Below, piece by piece: positions 1 through 12,530 of a stretch of DNA of 64,000 bases. The notes below the pieces were generated by a model, which saw only the letters and a program-made list of their open reading frames with translations, did not search any database and was not told the origin of the DNA. How positions within the stretch are numbered: the stretch's first letter is position 1; each line of letters starts with the position of its first letter. The stretch covers positions 2,354,001 through 2,418,000 of the forward strand of contig JAITYX010000008.1 of assembly GCA_021018815.1 (NCBI GenBank). The letters run 5' to 3'. This stretch comes from Talinum fruticosum (Eukaryota; Streptophyta; Magnoliopsida; Caryophyllales; Talinaceae). Both the position numbers and the translations under genes were made by a program.

Positions 1-769
1 TTATATTACTATTTTATAATAAATTTTAATTTTAATTTATTTTATATTGGTTAAATTATAATTATTTATTTCTATTAATACAAACTTATTAATTTTTTAA
101 CATTAATTTTTTTATTAATAATAATCCATAAACACTCCATTTAAAAAAAGAGAGGAAAAAATCAACTAATGAATGTAATATTTAAGAGCAACCTATGAGC
201 AATCTCAAAACCCAATATTCATCTTTGAAAATGAAAAATTATATATTATATTATATATATTTTTTCTAAATAAATAGACAATGGATTGACTGCATGCATT
301 AATTTTTGAAAATATTCAATGAATAGACTTCATGTACAATATATAATACTTCTTAATTAAATATTAATGCATTCGTTGGATTTTTTGACATCTAAAAAAA
401 AAACATATCATCGATTCTCGGCGGATTACCCATCAAATTATTTCCATCGCTATTTTGATAAATTTTTATAGTGGTACAAACTATTGAATATTGCTTTAAA
501 TTATAAAATATTATTATCATCAACACTTTAAAAGCTTGTGGGACAAATGTGAACACCGTAATATTTACATTGATTTCTTTTTAAAAACTTATTTATAAAT
601 TTTTTAAGTCTTATATTTTGACTTGTCTTCCTTTTTGTTCAAATTTATGACATAAATTTATTTTTAAAATGGATTTATAATTTTAAGAGTATGTAAATAG
701 ATAATAAATAAATAATTTTTTTTAAAAGTATGTATAAATATGATTACAAAGAAAGAAAAATGATCACAA
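1..769. other. AT-rich intergenic DNA
   Basis: No credible coding region, repeat boundary or RNA gene was recognised. The stretch is very AT-rich with many short poly-A and poly-T runs. Confidence 0.5.
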
Positions 770-1340
770 TCAGTTAGCCAACACTCAAAGTTTAATTATT
801 GGCTGTGTGTGCCTTTGTCAAATGTTTCAACTTTTCTTATATTTCTGGCAAATAACAAAAATACCCGTTTTGTGGCTTATTAATGCTTACATTTTGTTTT
901 TTTAGAATGGTTAAAATAGGTGTAATTTGGAGTGAGAGCGAGAAAGAGTAATTGAGTGTGGATAAATATTAGATAAGGATTTTTGTTGGGAGGAGTGGTT
1001 GAGTGTAGATGACAGTGATTGAATATAGATTCTATAATGTAATTTAAAATATTATGATATTCGCGTGCGAAACAATGCTTGAGTGGTGTATATAGGAGGC
1101 AAGCATGTTACTAACTTGACTATTCTGGCAGTGCCGTAACCCACAAATGCTAAAATCTTATATGTTGCTATAAAATAAAACATGAGAACAGGGTTTCACA
1201 ATCTGATTGGTCATTATTCGTGTGGGTTCTGACTTCTTATCCTTCCCAATTAGGAACTTGTTGATTGGTCAATACGGTGGATTCTTATCCATCCCCACTA
1301 TTTATTAGGGTTACGTAGCGGACTAGTATAGTACATTAGG

Positions 1341-2013
1341 TAGGGGTGTTCACGGGTCAGTCCGATTCGGTTTAATTTTTTAACCTGCTAATCGGATTGA
1401 ATGGTTTGTGAAAAATGTGAAACGAAATCGGAATTGGATAAATCGGTGAACTGAATTATTCGGTTTGGTTTATCGGTTAAACGGAACCGGAAATGAAAAC
1501 ATTTACCCAAAAATTTGGGAATTTTTCTGGGCCAACAGCCATTGGGCTCAGCTTAGCCACTGGGCCCAACAGCCATGGGGCCCAGCTGCAAGCACAGCCT
1601 AACATGGAGTAGCACAGGGGCACGCAACAACATGGAGTAATAGCTATGCTTTGACAAAAAAAAAAAAAAAAAGAAACAGAATGCTTGATGGGCTTTAGAC
1701 TTCCATCAGGACCAGTCCATTCTCCCAACCCAACCAACCAGCAGTAGTGATGAGGAGACAGGTACAGAACCAACAAAATCTTGATTTTTTTTTGCAAACA
1801 AGTAAATTATCATATAATAATTTTTAATTGTTTTAAAAAATACTTATCGATTCGGTTCCGGTTAACTGTGATTTCAAAATTCGAACCGGATAAGTCTATC
1901 GGTTCACCAGTTTGGTTAACTAGAAAATTTAATCGGTTCGATTAACTAAAAAACTGTTCAGTTCGACCAGTTTACAATTTGGTTTCGCGGATTCGATTTT
2001 TTGCACATTCCTA
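1341..2013. mobile_element. Non-autonomous hAT-like element
   Basis: The left end TAGGGGTGTTCA and the right end TGCACATTCCTA form imperfect 12-bp inverted repeats. They are flanked by ACATTAGG (1333-1340) and ACGTTAGG (2014-2021), an 8-bp target duplication with one mismatch, as hAT transposons make. The interior carries degenerate GGTTCGGTT-type repeats at both ends and no transposase. The paralogous block at about 10390-10420 runs straight through the site, so it is a genuine insertion. Confidence 0.72.
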
Positions 2014-2047
2014 ACGTTAGGCAATTTAGATTTATGTATGAAATCAG

Positions 2048-3110
2048 TTTAGGTTTAAAGTCAGCTTATCAGTTGATTATGGACAGCAAGCGGCAGCTCG
2101 GAACGGGTTGTAGTGAGGAGGGGAGGATTAAGTGGAAGGTTCTTTGGAGTCTTAAGCTTCCACCACGTATTAAATCTTTTGCTTGGCGATGTTGTGTGGG
2201 GGTCTTCCTACTGCCTATCGCATTGGGTCTCGCATTCCGGGCTTTTCGATGAACTGTTCACTTTGTGGCTGGGTCGAAGCGTCAGACATTCAGGCCCTTT
2301 TTGAATGTCCTGCTGCAGGTCTCATTTGGAGGGATAGCCCCTTTGGTTCACTGGTGGAACAAATCTCAGGCGCAGACAGTTCGGGATATGTTTTCTGTGG
2401 CAAAGCTTAAACTGGGAGACGACAATTTGGAACAGTGATTGCTGTTGCATGGGGGTGTGGGGAGCCCGAAATAGCATGCTTTTTGGAGAGGAAGAGATTT
2501 GTCTAACTAAAGTGGCTGAAAGAGCAATGGATTTTGTGCAGGAATTCAGGGACACGATTAAAGTTCTCCAAACCCCTCTGGAAAAGCTTCCAAGGGTTTG
2601 GAGACCTCCGAGTTCCGTGCTTTATAAGGTTAATTTTGATGAGGTAAAACTGGGGGAGTGGGGTCATGGCTGGGGGATGGTTGCCGCGACTGCAATGGTG
2701 AAGTTACGCTCTCGGGCGCAGCACAAGGGACTGGGTTCCTTGGCCCAGAAATGGAAGAGGCCCGCGCCTGCAGGTTCGCCATAACCGAGAAAAGAGGGGT
2801 CAAGTGTAGATTGAAGTGGATTGCATGGGCCTCATTTCCAAGTTAAAAATCGAATTTCCTTGGCTTCAGAAATAGGTCTTATAAGTTGATAGTATTCTTC
2901 ATCTTTGTCATTCTTTGGATTTCTTTTCTTTCTCGTTTTGAAGAAAGGAGGAAAATACGGTAGCACATTTGTTAGCTCATCTTCAATTCTATGATTTATC
3001 TATTCGAGTTTGACATGAAGACAGTCCAGATATTGTATTAAATCTACCATAGGAAGACTACTATAATTTTGTTCAAATTAATATAGTTGCCCTCCTTGTT
3101 GCTCAAAAAA
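2048..3110 (+). pseudogene. 5'-truncated LINE fragment: zinc-binding RT tail and RNase H start
   Basis: Three reading frames together give the C-terminal part of a plant L1-type ORF2. First comes a G-L-K-S-A-Y-Q-L stretch followed by W-K-V-L-W-S-L-K-L-P-P-R-I-K. Then a zinc-finger-like C-S-L-C-G with L-F-E-C-P (frame of 2183-2410), then an RNase H opening with V-N-F-D-E-V-K-L-G-E-W-G (2449-2784). Frameshifts between segments show it is dead. The 3' end is near the A-run at about 3103-3109. Block B lacks it, so it inserted after the block duplication or was lost there. It belongs to the same LINE family as 41040-42093 (shared K-L-G-E-W-G). Confidence 0.7.
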
Positions 3111-3540
3111 ATTATTTAAGTGTCTTGTCTTAATTAAATTAATTTTTTTTATCAAAAATCTAAATCAATGCTATATTCCAACAACCCAAATGTATATTAA
3201 TTGAAAGCCATGACATATTTGAAAAAATTTTTAATGTGCAGATTGTATAAAAGTATAATAGTATATGTAAATACTTCAACAATCTCATATTTATTATAAA
3301 AAAATTCATTTCTCTAGTTTCACATTACTGCCAAAATCTACTATTTTTTTAAAAAAATTAAAATTGTTTTTGTTTGTTAAAAGACCCATTTAATGGTCAT
3401 TTTTTCATTTTTTTCTATTTAAGGACAAAGGTTGTCATTTTTACTTTAAAAGTCAAAAAATAAGACAAGATGTATCTTATCTAAATTTATGCATGTGGGC
3501 TGAGCTCATTTTAAAATCCAGTGTCGGCGCCTCCTTGCAT

Positions 3541-3875
3541 TTTTTTTTTTTTTTTTTTTTGCAAAAGAAGGGCAAAGCCCCAAGAAAATATATAAATTAA
3601 CTACTAATAAATCTGGGCCAAGAGTCACCTACATTATCTGCCAATAACAAATTACTTAAAATGCTAGGAGGAGTAGTAAGATAATAAACTCCCAACTCTT
3701 TCATAATTCCTATGTTGGTTAATTTGTCCGCCACCCGATTCGCCTTACGAAAACAATGGGCAACTTTAACTTCCCAATCATCATTATCCATGAGCTCCTT
3801 GCATTGTTTCAATAGGGGCATAAATTGATTATTCAAATGATGATTACCTCGAAGCATGCCTACAACCAATAACGA
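3541..3875 (-). pseudogene. LINE 3' fragment with RNase H tail (minus strand)
   Basis: A 20-base T run at 3541-3560 is the poly-A tail read on the minus strand. Upstream on that strand the frame 3869-3597 encodes the end of an RNase H-like domain (V-A-H-C-F-R-K-A-N-R-V-A-D-K-L), typical of plant L1 ORF2 C-termini. It is strongly 5'-truncated. The corresponding place in block B (about 11006-11045) lacks it. Confidence 0.68.
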
Positions 3876-4029
3876 GTTAAAGACTAGCTCGTTAAAGAGG
3901 TCTTGTCATTAGACTTTTGGTTCAATTATTACAATCATATGGTTCACGATTTAGATATTTTCAATTGATCTAATTGTAGTAGAATTTTTTTACTTGTAAA
4001 TAGAAAAGTAAGACAAATTTAGGCAGCTC

Positions 4030-5400
4030 TTGTTATAATAAATCTACCTAACTTACCATTTGCGAAGAAACATGACAGGGAAAGAGAGGAGCACTCTCCC
4101 CAAATGATTGGAGTGGTAACAGTAGTGTCCATAGTGTGCCAACCAATCAGCTTGCACAATTTGTTTGTCTAAATATATATGAGCAAACTGCCAAACTTTG
4201 ACGCATTTGCATGATATCCTTGATGATGTAGTCAATTTACCATGATGTTTTATTCTTCCCTTTGATGCTGTCAATGATAACTTTATTATCGCATTCAATA
4301 TGAATTATTCGAGATATTTGCCTTTATCGCTTGTTGAATTCCAAATCCGAGCGCACGAGCTTCGACTACCAATATAGATGTGTGTCCCGGATTGGATGCT
4401 CCTAAAGCGAGAAGGTTTTCTATGCTCATCTCTTAATAGAAATCCCATGATAGCATTATCATTACTTAACGATCATCAAAATAGAGCTTGATGTGCCCAG
4501 TTAGAGATCTATTCCATTTAACCGGATAAATTTGCTTAGCTCTTGTTGACTTTCTATTATTGTAAACCTTCATCAGGTGCAACTTCGTCTTGATTTTCAT
4601 TTTGTAGCTTCTTTCTTGGCTCTAAGAATAACTTTGATATGATTAAACTCTTCCTCTTTGAAAATCAATGCATTTCTTTTCTTCCAAATACTACATAGTA
4701 GGAAAATGACACACTCGATATCGAATAGAGAGGATCTTAATCCCGTCGATGTGAGAATTGATAAAGCTCTGATGTGGTGAAGCCAGTGATGGCTTTGTGC
4801 TAAGTTCCACCCTTGAAGTGATCTTGAGCATTTGAAAAAGAAGTGATGACTGCTTGTTTCATCATCCAGATGGAAAACTTTACATCTTGGATCTATTTGG
4901 ATTGTATTCCATCGAGGAGAAATTACCAGAGAAAAGTCTTAATCTTTGGTGGAATATTTGTTTTTCGGATCCAATTACCTTCCTAGATATCATGGCTTTG
5001 ATTATTAGCAAGTTTAGTTGCCATTTTTGGTGTAAACAATCCCGAAAGGCCCCAATAAGATTCATCCAGCTTAGTAAACATTGGTAGTTGAATACTAGTT
5101 ACGAGCTCTATAATCTCATCCGGAAAAACAAGTCTAAGTTTAGGAATATCACATTCTTTGTCGTTATTGATAAAGTCACCGGCCTTAGTTTGTAAGTCGA
5201 GTAATATAGCGGATCAAAACCTGTAATTTGAAGGAGATTTTGGTTATAACATCACATATGTGTTCAAAACAAAAGGGTAGTTCCATCACCAACTTTCTAA
5301 CGGATCTCTTTACAAAAGGTAAAATAGCATTTTCACAGTATTTTCCATACCCAAGAGTCCTTATATTATGATTTAAATAATATACACTGAGCCTCATATC
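4030..5400 (-). pseudogene. Degenerate LINE, RT tail plus RNase H (copy in block A)
   Basis: Minus-strand frames 5065-4880 and 4298-4053 encode pieces matching the copy at 11199-12530 and the younger element at 57788-58591, including the S-K-G-R-I-K-H-H-G-K stretch and a D-W-L-A-H-Y RNase H tail. Many stops and frameshifts break it. Because both duplicated blocks carry it at the same place, it predates the block duplication. Confidence 0.68.
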
Positions 5401-6334
5401 AATCCACGATTCTATATATGATCAAACTTTGTAATATTCATAAATAAAATTATATTTGAGAATTTATTACAACAAAACATATTTAGCATCAAAATGTCCT
5501 ACAGAATATATTCTAACTTGATTTAATTTATAAATGTTTATTAAAATTTAATTTCTAAAATTTATTTTAATGCTTCTAAAATATAACATAATCTTTTAAT
5601 CCTCAAACCAAAACCACGATTTCAGTTTTATATATCTCAACAAATTTAAATTTGTTCTTTTGGGTGTGGAATAATTGATATTCCCCACTCTAATACCCTC
5701 ACTCCACCCCACTCGACTCCACTTTTTTCCACATCCACCAAATTCCATTTATTAATTCCACTCACTTCTATACCTTTCAATAGCACTCTATACTATTCCT
5801 TTCCACTCCATTCCTCTCCTCCTAAACCCCATCCCATTTCTTCTCATGCCTGCCTGTTCCCTCCATTTGTGACTTCTCCATAACTGCTTGTCTTTTCATT
5901 GTTTCTGGGGACTGAAAAATATACAATATAGCTTATATCCCTTCCTATGCAAAGGTACTAATTAATTTTATTTTTATAATTAGTTATTTTTTTAATTTTA
6001 TTATTTTTAATTAATTTATAATGATTAAAACTAATTATAAGTTAAAAAATAATTATTTTTTCAAATAAAAATAATAAATTGATGTATTAGATTACATAAA
6101 TTTATTATAAACAATAAGTACACATGTTTCTTTATTTTTTTAATTTTAATTAATATACCTTTCATTTTTAATGTCCATTATATTTAATAATTTTTTAAGA
6201 CTAAATATAATTACTAATATTTTATGAAACATATGAATAGTCTTAATATTAAATTAAATTAAAACTACATTAAATTTACCCATTTGACACCCTACATAAC
6301 ATCATACGTGTCGCTCATACATTATTTATACTCA

Positions 6335-6338
<4 letters not shown>

Positions 6339-6393
<55 letters not shown>
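6339..6393. repeat. (TA)n microsatellite
   Basis: A pure TA run of about 27 units. It lies within an interval (about 5940-6390) of block A that has no counterpart in block B. Confidence 0.95.
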
Positions 6394-6396
<3 letters not shown>

Positions 6397-6593
6397 AGTG
6401 GAACTCATTAATTATAAGGATATGATACTCTAGAAAGTAGTTCCAGTTTATCTTTCGTGCTAAACTTTCACTGGACTTATTTTGATTTGTCTCACTCCAC
6501 CCACCCCCTCCCATATAATATAAGTGATCTAACGTATGGACAGCACATACCTAAACCCACCCCCAAACCCCCGAAAAATATTTCTAACAGTAT

Positions 6594-6838
6594 TCTTTCC
6601 GTTTCAAAAGATATATGTTAATTAAATTTATTATTTTTATTTTTTAATATTAATTTATTAATTTTATATTTATTAATTTTTTTCTCTCGTCTTTTTTATT
6701 AATTTTTTTTATTTTCAGTGAAATTTTGGTACAATTTAATCTTTTAACATAAATTTTGTCATAAATTTTATATTTCTTTGATATTTTCGCAAAACTAAAA
6801 AATAATAAGTGTCATTATAAGTTATTGAGAGAATATTA
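6594..6838. mobile_element. Degenerate Stowaway-like MITE
   Basis: The left end CTTTCCGTTTCAAAAGATATATG and the interior (ATTAATTTATTAATTTTAT; GACAAAATTTATG read in reverse) resemble the better-preserved copies at 44570-44839 and 59492-59762. The right terminus is not recognisable. The same remnant occurs in block B at about 13303-13510. Confidence 0.5.
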
Positions 6839-7218
6839 AGATGGAATTAATTCAAGATAAATTGGTAGCAAATAAGACCAAAATGTAACAAAAATTTTAT
6901 TGGAAATGAGGAAAGTAGGAATAAGAAAAGATTTTAATAAAAGAAAATTTGATAAACTAGTTATAAATATGTTCTTTGGAGAGTAAAGAGACATATTATA
7001 AAAATAAAAAATAGTTAAAGCGACAAATAAATTATAAAAGAGAGTAATATTTATTTTCACTTGTATATGCCCATTCTCTAGGGAAGCTTTTAATTTCTCA
7101 GAGCCAAATGAATTCTCAGCAACGGCCACCAACTCGAAATTATGGGTGATGTGTGACATTGGACACATGGCAAAATCTCAATATGGCCGATATGGCAAGA
7201 TGAAAGGAAGGTCTCAGT

Positions 7219-7227
7219 TATAAATAG
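7219..7227 (+). promoter_or_regulatory. TATA box of peptide gene copy 1
   Basis: TATAAATAG followed by AGGC, 77 bp upstream of the ATG at 7304. The same TATAAAT(A/G)G-AGGC core precedes copies 2, 4, 5 and 7 at a similar distance, which supports it as the shared core promoter. Confidence 0.85.
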
Positions 7228-7303
7228 AGGCATTTGATCCGTGCAAGAACGGAGCAGCCAACTTCGAAGCTTTATTCTTAATTATTTGCACAGGAAAACG
7301 AAG

Positions 7304-7775
7304 ATGGCTTCACTTAGCCTCAAGCTTGCCATTTATGCCCTTCTAATTACTGGCATGGGTAAGGCATCAAATCCTTGCTCTTGTTTTGATCTCTTACTCT
7401 AACATCCCCCCCCATCTCTTGAATATCTATATTTTTTCGAATCGAACCTAACAGATAAAGGTCATCAAAATATCGGATAACCTCAGTCAAGTATGTTAAT
7501 AATCTATGGCTACTCTCTGGCCTATATGATATTTTGAATTGTTGTAAATTGTAGTTTCGACATTTGGGGGAGCTGAGATGGTGATGGAACAAGTGGTGAA
7601 CACAGCTTATGGGCACAAAGGTGAACAATGTAATAGCTATGGTGAACCGTGCGGTCCAATCTCGGGAGAGTGCTGTTCGGGTTACGGCTGCCTACGCCCC
7701 CGAGTATGGCCACCGATTGAGGGTATCTGTTATGGTTCAGGCCTATCTCAAAATAATGCATTCAAGTTGAAGTAG
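7304..7775 (+). CDS. Secreted knottin-like cysteine-rich peptide, copy 1 (two exons, one unit)
   Basis: Exons 7304-7358 and 7555-7775 (GT at 7359, AG at 7553-7554; phase-1 intron of 196 bp) give 91 residues. Residues 1 to about 25 are a hydrophobic signal peptide ending near V-S-T-F-G-G-A. Residues 26-43 are a short propeptide-like segment. Cysteines 44, 51, 58, 59, 64 and 77 form C-x6-C-x6-CC-x4-C-x12-C. The CC pair and spacing fit plant inhibitor-cystine-knot peptides (alpha-amylase-inhibitor or PAFP-S type), which are secreted and act on microbes or insect enzymes. That role is inferred, not shown. The start is the only ATG in frame with the signal peptide, 77 bp after the TATA box. The AATAAA-type signal lies near 7918. 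Block B has lost this gene. Structure confidence is high; function is open. Confidence 0.87.
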
Positions 7776-8044
7776 AATCACCGAGGTCTGATTTGGTGAA
7801 AAAGAAACTCCACCTATACCTATTCATCCATCCATATATCTTATTATGGGAGGATGGAATCTTATAATAAGATGCAACGGTCCATGTACGACTCTACGTA
7901 CGGTCTCTGGTGTTATGAAATAAATATATTTTTATGATGATGTATGGTATGTAAAATGGTACAGGCTTAGTAGGCCATTCGAACCTGATAATTATCATGT
8001 AAAATAAATGTTGTGAAATAAATAGTTATCGTTGTGAGTAAAAG

Positions 8045-8410
8045 TTAATTTCTCGATGTCAAGAAAATAGAATTGGTGGGTTGGAGGTAAATCCTAGGAC
8101 TTTCAGAATTTCCATGAATGCATTGATAACTACCAACTTAAGGAATTAAAATAGCTTGGGCAGAGATATACATGGTGTAATAATCATATTGATGGCACTA
8201 GAATTTATTCTAAAATTGATCGAGGTTTTGGGCATGTTGAATGGCTAAATGCTTATGGTAATGTTCCTGTTCAGTTCTTGGCGCATGACATATCAAATCA
8301 TACACCTATATGGGTCCAACTTGCACAGATCATTACTAAGAGAATGGACAAATTTATTTACTACGACAGTACTTTTCAGGTTTTTGATCAATCTACATAT
8401 AAATAGGTTT
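8045..8410 (+). pseudogene. LINE endonuclease fragment
   Basis: In broken frames the segment reads like the C-terminal half of an L1-type apurinic endonuclease: I-Y-S-K-I-D-R-G-F-G-H-V-E-W-L followed by H-D-I-S-N-H-T-P, where the S/N-H is the conserved catalytic histidine region (normally S-D-H-S). It matches 13590-13900 in block B and ends at about 8410, whereas the block B copy continues into the reverse transcriptase. Confidence 0.62.
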
Positions 8411-8434
8411 AATGTATATGCAATGCATGCATAG

Positions 8435-9805
8435 AAATTCCTTTTTTTTTTTTTTTTGTCAAATCTCAAATAATTTGTTGATTTTCACTTCCAAACTTTC
8501 TGTAATTTTATTAGTTCGGTTGGTTAAGAAAATTATCAGTAAAGCTATCAATAGTTTATATGGAGAAAACCAGATTGTCCTATCGTAGAAGACGAATTAT
8601 TGTAATACCGTATTAATACTATATAATGTTTCTTTCTTAAGAGAATGTTGGCACATATTCAACTCAAGCTATTTCTAAACTACTTTTCTTTACCTCCATC
8701 TCTAATTGTATTTGAGTATTGTATTTTTGAGTGTTTAATTTTTTTATGTAAATGGTGTAATTTTAATAATATATTCATTTTACATGTTTTATTTTCTTCA
8801 GTTTAAGTATTTTTTTTACAAAGGGAAAAAGAGAGACACAACGAAAAATTTGCATGATCATTTGGCCGTTTCGCATTTTATTTGGCAAAAGAGGGTCGAA
8901 GCTAAATAAATATTAATGGCTATTCAGATGACTTGGCTATGATTTAAAAAATATATAAATTTTAAACATGTAAATATAATTACATAAGAAAAAGCGAATA
9001 TAAATATCATAAATACAGTATTGAAAAAATAGTTGGCGGTATAGATGCTATAGAAAGTAAATGAACCAAGTGAATGTTACTCTAATGTTAAACACTTCAC
9101 ACTTTCATCCTCTTCACCGATTTCGAATCTTGGTGGAGATAATTTTCTTACTAGATGTGCAAGAAGTTGGGATGTGTTGTGAGTTTAGGTTTTGAACTTG
9201 GGCCTGATATCTTTGTATCTTTACATCTTCCCTTTTGTCTTTAAACTCATTTTCAAAATCAAATCTCATATGTATGACCATTTATTTAACTTTATATATT
9301 GTAATTCTATTTTTTAAAAAACTAATCATTGTGTATGTCAGTTACTTAACCAGTCATATAAAGACTGTGGAATTTAATTTAATTTTATTTATACCAAACT
9401 TTGCATTCGATTCAAAATAGAAAAAATTAATGTTTTGATGATATTCATAAAAAAAATTGACAAATAATGTTGAGCAATAGTGATGTGCCAAGTGTTGTTC
9501 TCCATAAAAAATACGTCTATATAATTGTGGGGATTATTTGCTTCTATCTTATTAGGTTTTACGTCCTTTCAATATTCACTTAGATTTTAATGGGGAGAAT
9601 TTTAAGAGTTTTTAATACATGAGATTTTATCGCTTAGTCTATTTATAGCTGAGCACAATACATATGTGTTCAGTAATTGTACTTTGTTTTCTTGGCAACT
9701 CTTTTTCTACGACCTCTTTCGGCTGCATGATCTTCAAAAAGGAAAAACAAATAAATAAGTGTTTGGAACACAATATGCTCTAAAAATGTACCGTTCTAGG
9801 AGTGT
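8435..9805. other. AT-rich spacer between duplicated blocks
   Basis: Only short AT-rich frames are present. No repeat boundary, transposon terminus or RNA gene was recognised. It separates duplication block A from block B. Confidence 0.45.
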
Positions 9806-11010
9806 AAGAAAGGGTCAAATTCAAAGCTTAATTATTGACTGTGCGTGCCTTTGTCAAATTTTTCAACTTTTCTTATATTTCTAGGAAATGACAAAAATAC
9901 CCATTTTGTGACTTATTAATACTTACAGTTTGTTTTTTAGAGTGGTTAAAATAGGTGTGATTTCGAGTGAGTGAGAGAGAGTGGTTGAATGTAGGTAAAT
10001 ATTGGATAAGAGTGAATTTTTGTTGGAAGGAGTGGTTGAGTATAGATGGGAGTGATTGAATGTATAGATTCTATAATGGAATTTGAAGCACTGTATGAGT
10101 TGTTGAGATTCGTGCGTGAGAGTGATATTCAACGTAGGGAACAGTGCTTGAGTGGTGTACGTAAGAGGCAAGCAGGTTACTAACTTGGCTATTATAGTAG
10201 TGCTCTAACCCACAAATGCTAAAATCTTTTATATATATATATTACTATAAAATAAAACGTAATAATAAGATTTCACAATTTGATTGGTAATTATTCGTGT
10301 GGGTTCTGGCTTCTCATCTTTCCCAATTAGGAACTTGTTAATTAGTCAATTATTTATTAGGGTTATGCAGTGGATTAGTATATATAGTACATTAGGGACT
10401 TTAGGTTTATGCATGAAATCGATTTTGCCACTCTCCCAATAAATAAAACAAAATTTCTTCTTTATCTATAGTTGTATTTTTATTTGTTATCATGAAGTTA
10501 TCTGCTAGAATATTAAAAGAGAATTCTTTATAAATTACTAAGATTATTGTAGACTTTTTTAACTTAATTAATTATTTAAGTATCTTATTGTCTTAGTTTA
10601 AATTGATTTTTTTAATCAAAAATCTAAATCAATGCTATATTCCAACAGCCCAAATGTATATTAATTGAAAGGGATGATGTATTTGATCGTATAAAAGTAT
10701 ATGTAAATACTTCCACAATTTCATATTTATTGTAAAAATATCATTTCTCTAGTCTCACATTACTGTCAAAATCTACTATTCTCTTTATAAAAAAAAATTA
10801 ACATTGTTTTTGTTTGTTAAAAGACCCATTTTCACAATATTGTAAACAAATTTAATGGTCATTTTCGCATTTTTTTCTAAATTTAAGGACAAAGGGGGTC
10901 ATTTTTATTTTAAAAATCAAAAAATAAGACAATATGTATCTTATCTAAATTTATGGATGTGGGCTGCGCTCATTTTAAAATCCAGTGTCGGCATCTCCTT
11001 GCATTAATAA
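9806..11010 (+). repeat. Repeat R, copy B (most complete)
   Basis: An uninterrupted version of the repeat seen at 770-3536 and inverted at 45235-48620. It begins near GGGTCAAATTCAAAGCTTAAT and ends near CCAGTGTCGGCATCTCC. No open reading frame or terminal repeats were found. Confidence 0.65.
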
Positions 11011-11198
11011 TATGGGTACATGGTCTATAAACGGAGATATGACAGCTACGTTAAAGACTAGATCGTAACAGAGGTCTCGTCATTAGACTTTCGGTTGAAT
11101 TATTACAATTATATGGTTTCACGATCTAGATATTTTTAATTGATCCAGTTGTATTAGAATTATTTTTCACTGGATAAAAAAAACATAAGATAAATTTA

Positions 11199-11201
11199 GG
11201 C

Positions 11202-11232
<31 letters not shown>

Positions 11233-12530
11233 AATCTACCTAAATTATCATTTGCTAAGAAACATGAGAGGAAAAGGGATACACACTCTCCCCAGATGGT
11301 TGGAGTGGTAACAGTGCATTCATAGTGTTCCAACCAATCAGCTACAAAATTTGCTTGTCTAAATATATGATTAGCTGTTAAACTTTGATGCATTTGCATG
11401 ATATCTCCGATGATATAGTTAATTTGCCATGATGTTTTATTCTTCCCTTTGATACTTCAATGATAACTTTATTATCGCCTTCAATATAAATTTTTTGGAT
11501 ATTTGCCTTTACTGCAAATTGAATCTCAAATCTGAGCACACAGGCTTTGGCTACCAATATAGATGTGTGTCTCAAATTGGATGCTCCTAAAGCGAAGAGG
11601 TTTCCATGCTAATCTCTTATTAAAAATCCCATGGCAGCATTACTATTACTCAATGATTCATCAAAATTGAGCTTGATGTACCCAAGTTGGTGATCTATTC
11701 CATTTAAGTAGATGAATTTGCTTAACTCTTGTTGACTTTTTATTATTGCATGTAAACCTCCATCGGGGTGCAACTTCGTCTTGATTTTCATTTTGCTGCT
11801 CTCTTGGCTCGATAAAAACGCTTATATGATTAAACTCTTCCTCTTTGAAAATCACTGCTTTTTTTTCCTTCCAAATACTCCATAGTAAGAAAATGACACG
11901 CTGAAGCTGATTTGGTTAGAGGGAGTGATCTTGGGCAGCTTGAAAAAGAGGCGACTGCTTGTTTCATCATTTAGATGGAAAAGTTTTAAATCTTGAGTCA
12001 ATTTGTATTCCTCTATTAGCAAGAGTCCTTCTAAGAGGTATTCCATTAAGGAGAAAGTGCCACAGAAAAGTCTTAATCTTAGGTGCAATATTTGATTTCC
12101 AGATCCAATTACTTCCCACATATCATGCCTTTGAGCATTAGTAAGTTTAGTTGCCACCCATTTCCAGAGAGGCCCCGAAGCAAGATTCATCCGGTTCAAG
12201 TAAACACTCGGTAGTTAAATACTAGTTACGAGTTCTATAATCTCATTTGGCAAAACAAGTCTAAGTTTAGAAATATCGCATTCCTTGCCCTTATTTATAA
12301 AATCACTAACCTTAGTTTGTAAGTCGAGCAATATTGTGAATCAAAGCCTGTAATCCATAGGAGATTTTGGTTATGACACCACATATCTGTCCAAAATAAA
12401 AGGCTAGTTTCGTCATCAACTTTCCAGCAAATCCCTTTGTAGAAGGTAAAATAGTATTTTCACAGGATTTTCCATACCTAGAAATCATTATATTATGATT
12501 TAAATAATATAAACCGAGCCTCATATCAAT
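11199..12530 (-). pseudogene. Degenerate LINE, RT zinc-binding tail plus RNase H (copy in block B)
   Basis: The T run at about 11206-11226 is the poly-A tail of a minus-strand LINE. Minus-strand frames give, from 5' to 3' of the element: L-R-L-R-L-F-C-G-T-F-S-L (RT tail, 12199-11852), an RNase H opening K-L-N-F-D-E-S-L (11791-11609), I-E-G-D-N-K-V-I-I-E (11575-11378) and the tail A-D-W-L-E-H-Y (11399-11196). Frame changes make it non-functional. It is the same family as 57788-58591 and the ortholog of 4030-5400. Confidence 0.7.

Larger units (their letters stand above)
770..3536 (+). repeat. Repeat R, copy A (interrupted)
   Basis: A non-coding repeat also present at 9806-11010 (direct) and about 45235-48620 (inverted). 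Landmarks: a start near CTTTGTCAAAT..TTTCAACTTTTC (about 810-835), a middle GTGGGTTCTGACTTCTTATC (about 1222), and an end ATGTGGGCTGAGCTCATTTT (about 3493). The hAT-like element and a LINE fragment interrupt it. No termini or coding capacity were found, so its class is unknown. Confidence 0.65.
770..8430 (+). repeat. Segmental duplication block A (pairs with 9806-14060)
   Basis: Blocks of this interval match 9806-14060 in the same order and orientation: 770-1340 with 9815-10395, 3115-3535 with 10570-11005, 3880-5640 with 11045-12700, 5650-6840 with 12745-13510, and 7995-8390 with 13520-13880. Block A is longer because it carries a hAT-like element, two LINE fragments, a (TA)n run and peptide gene copy 1, all absent from block B. 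The matches were aligned by eye and look roughly 80-90% identical. Confidence 0.8.
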
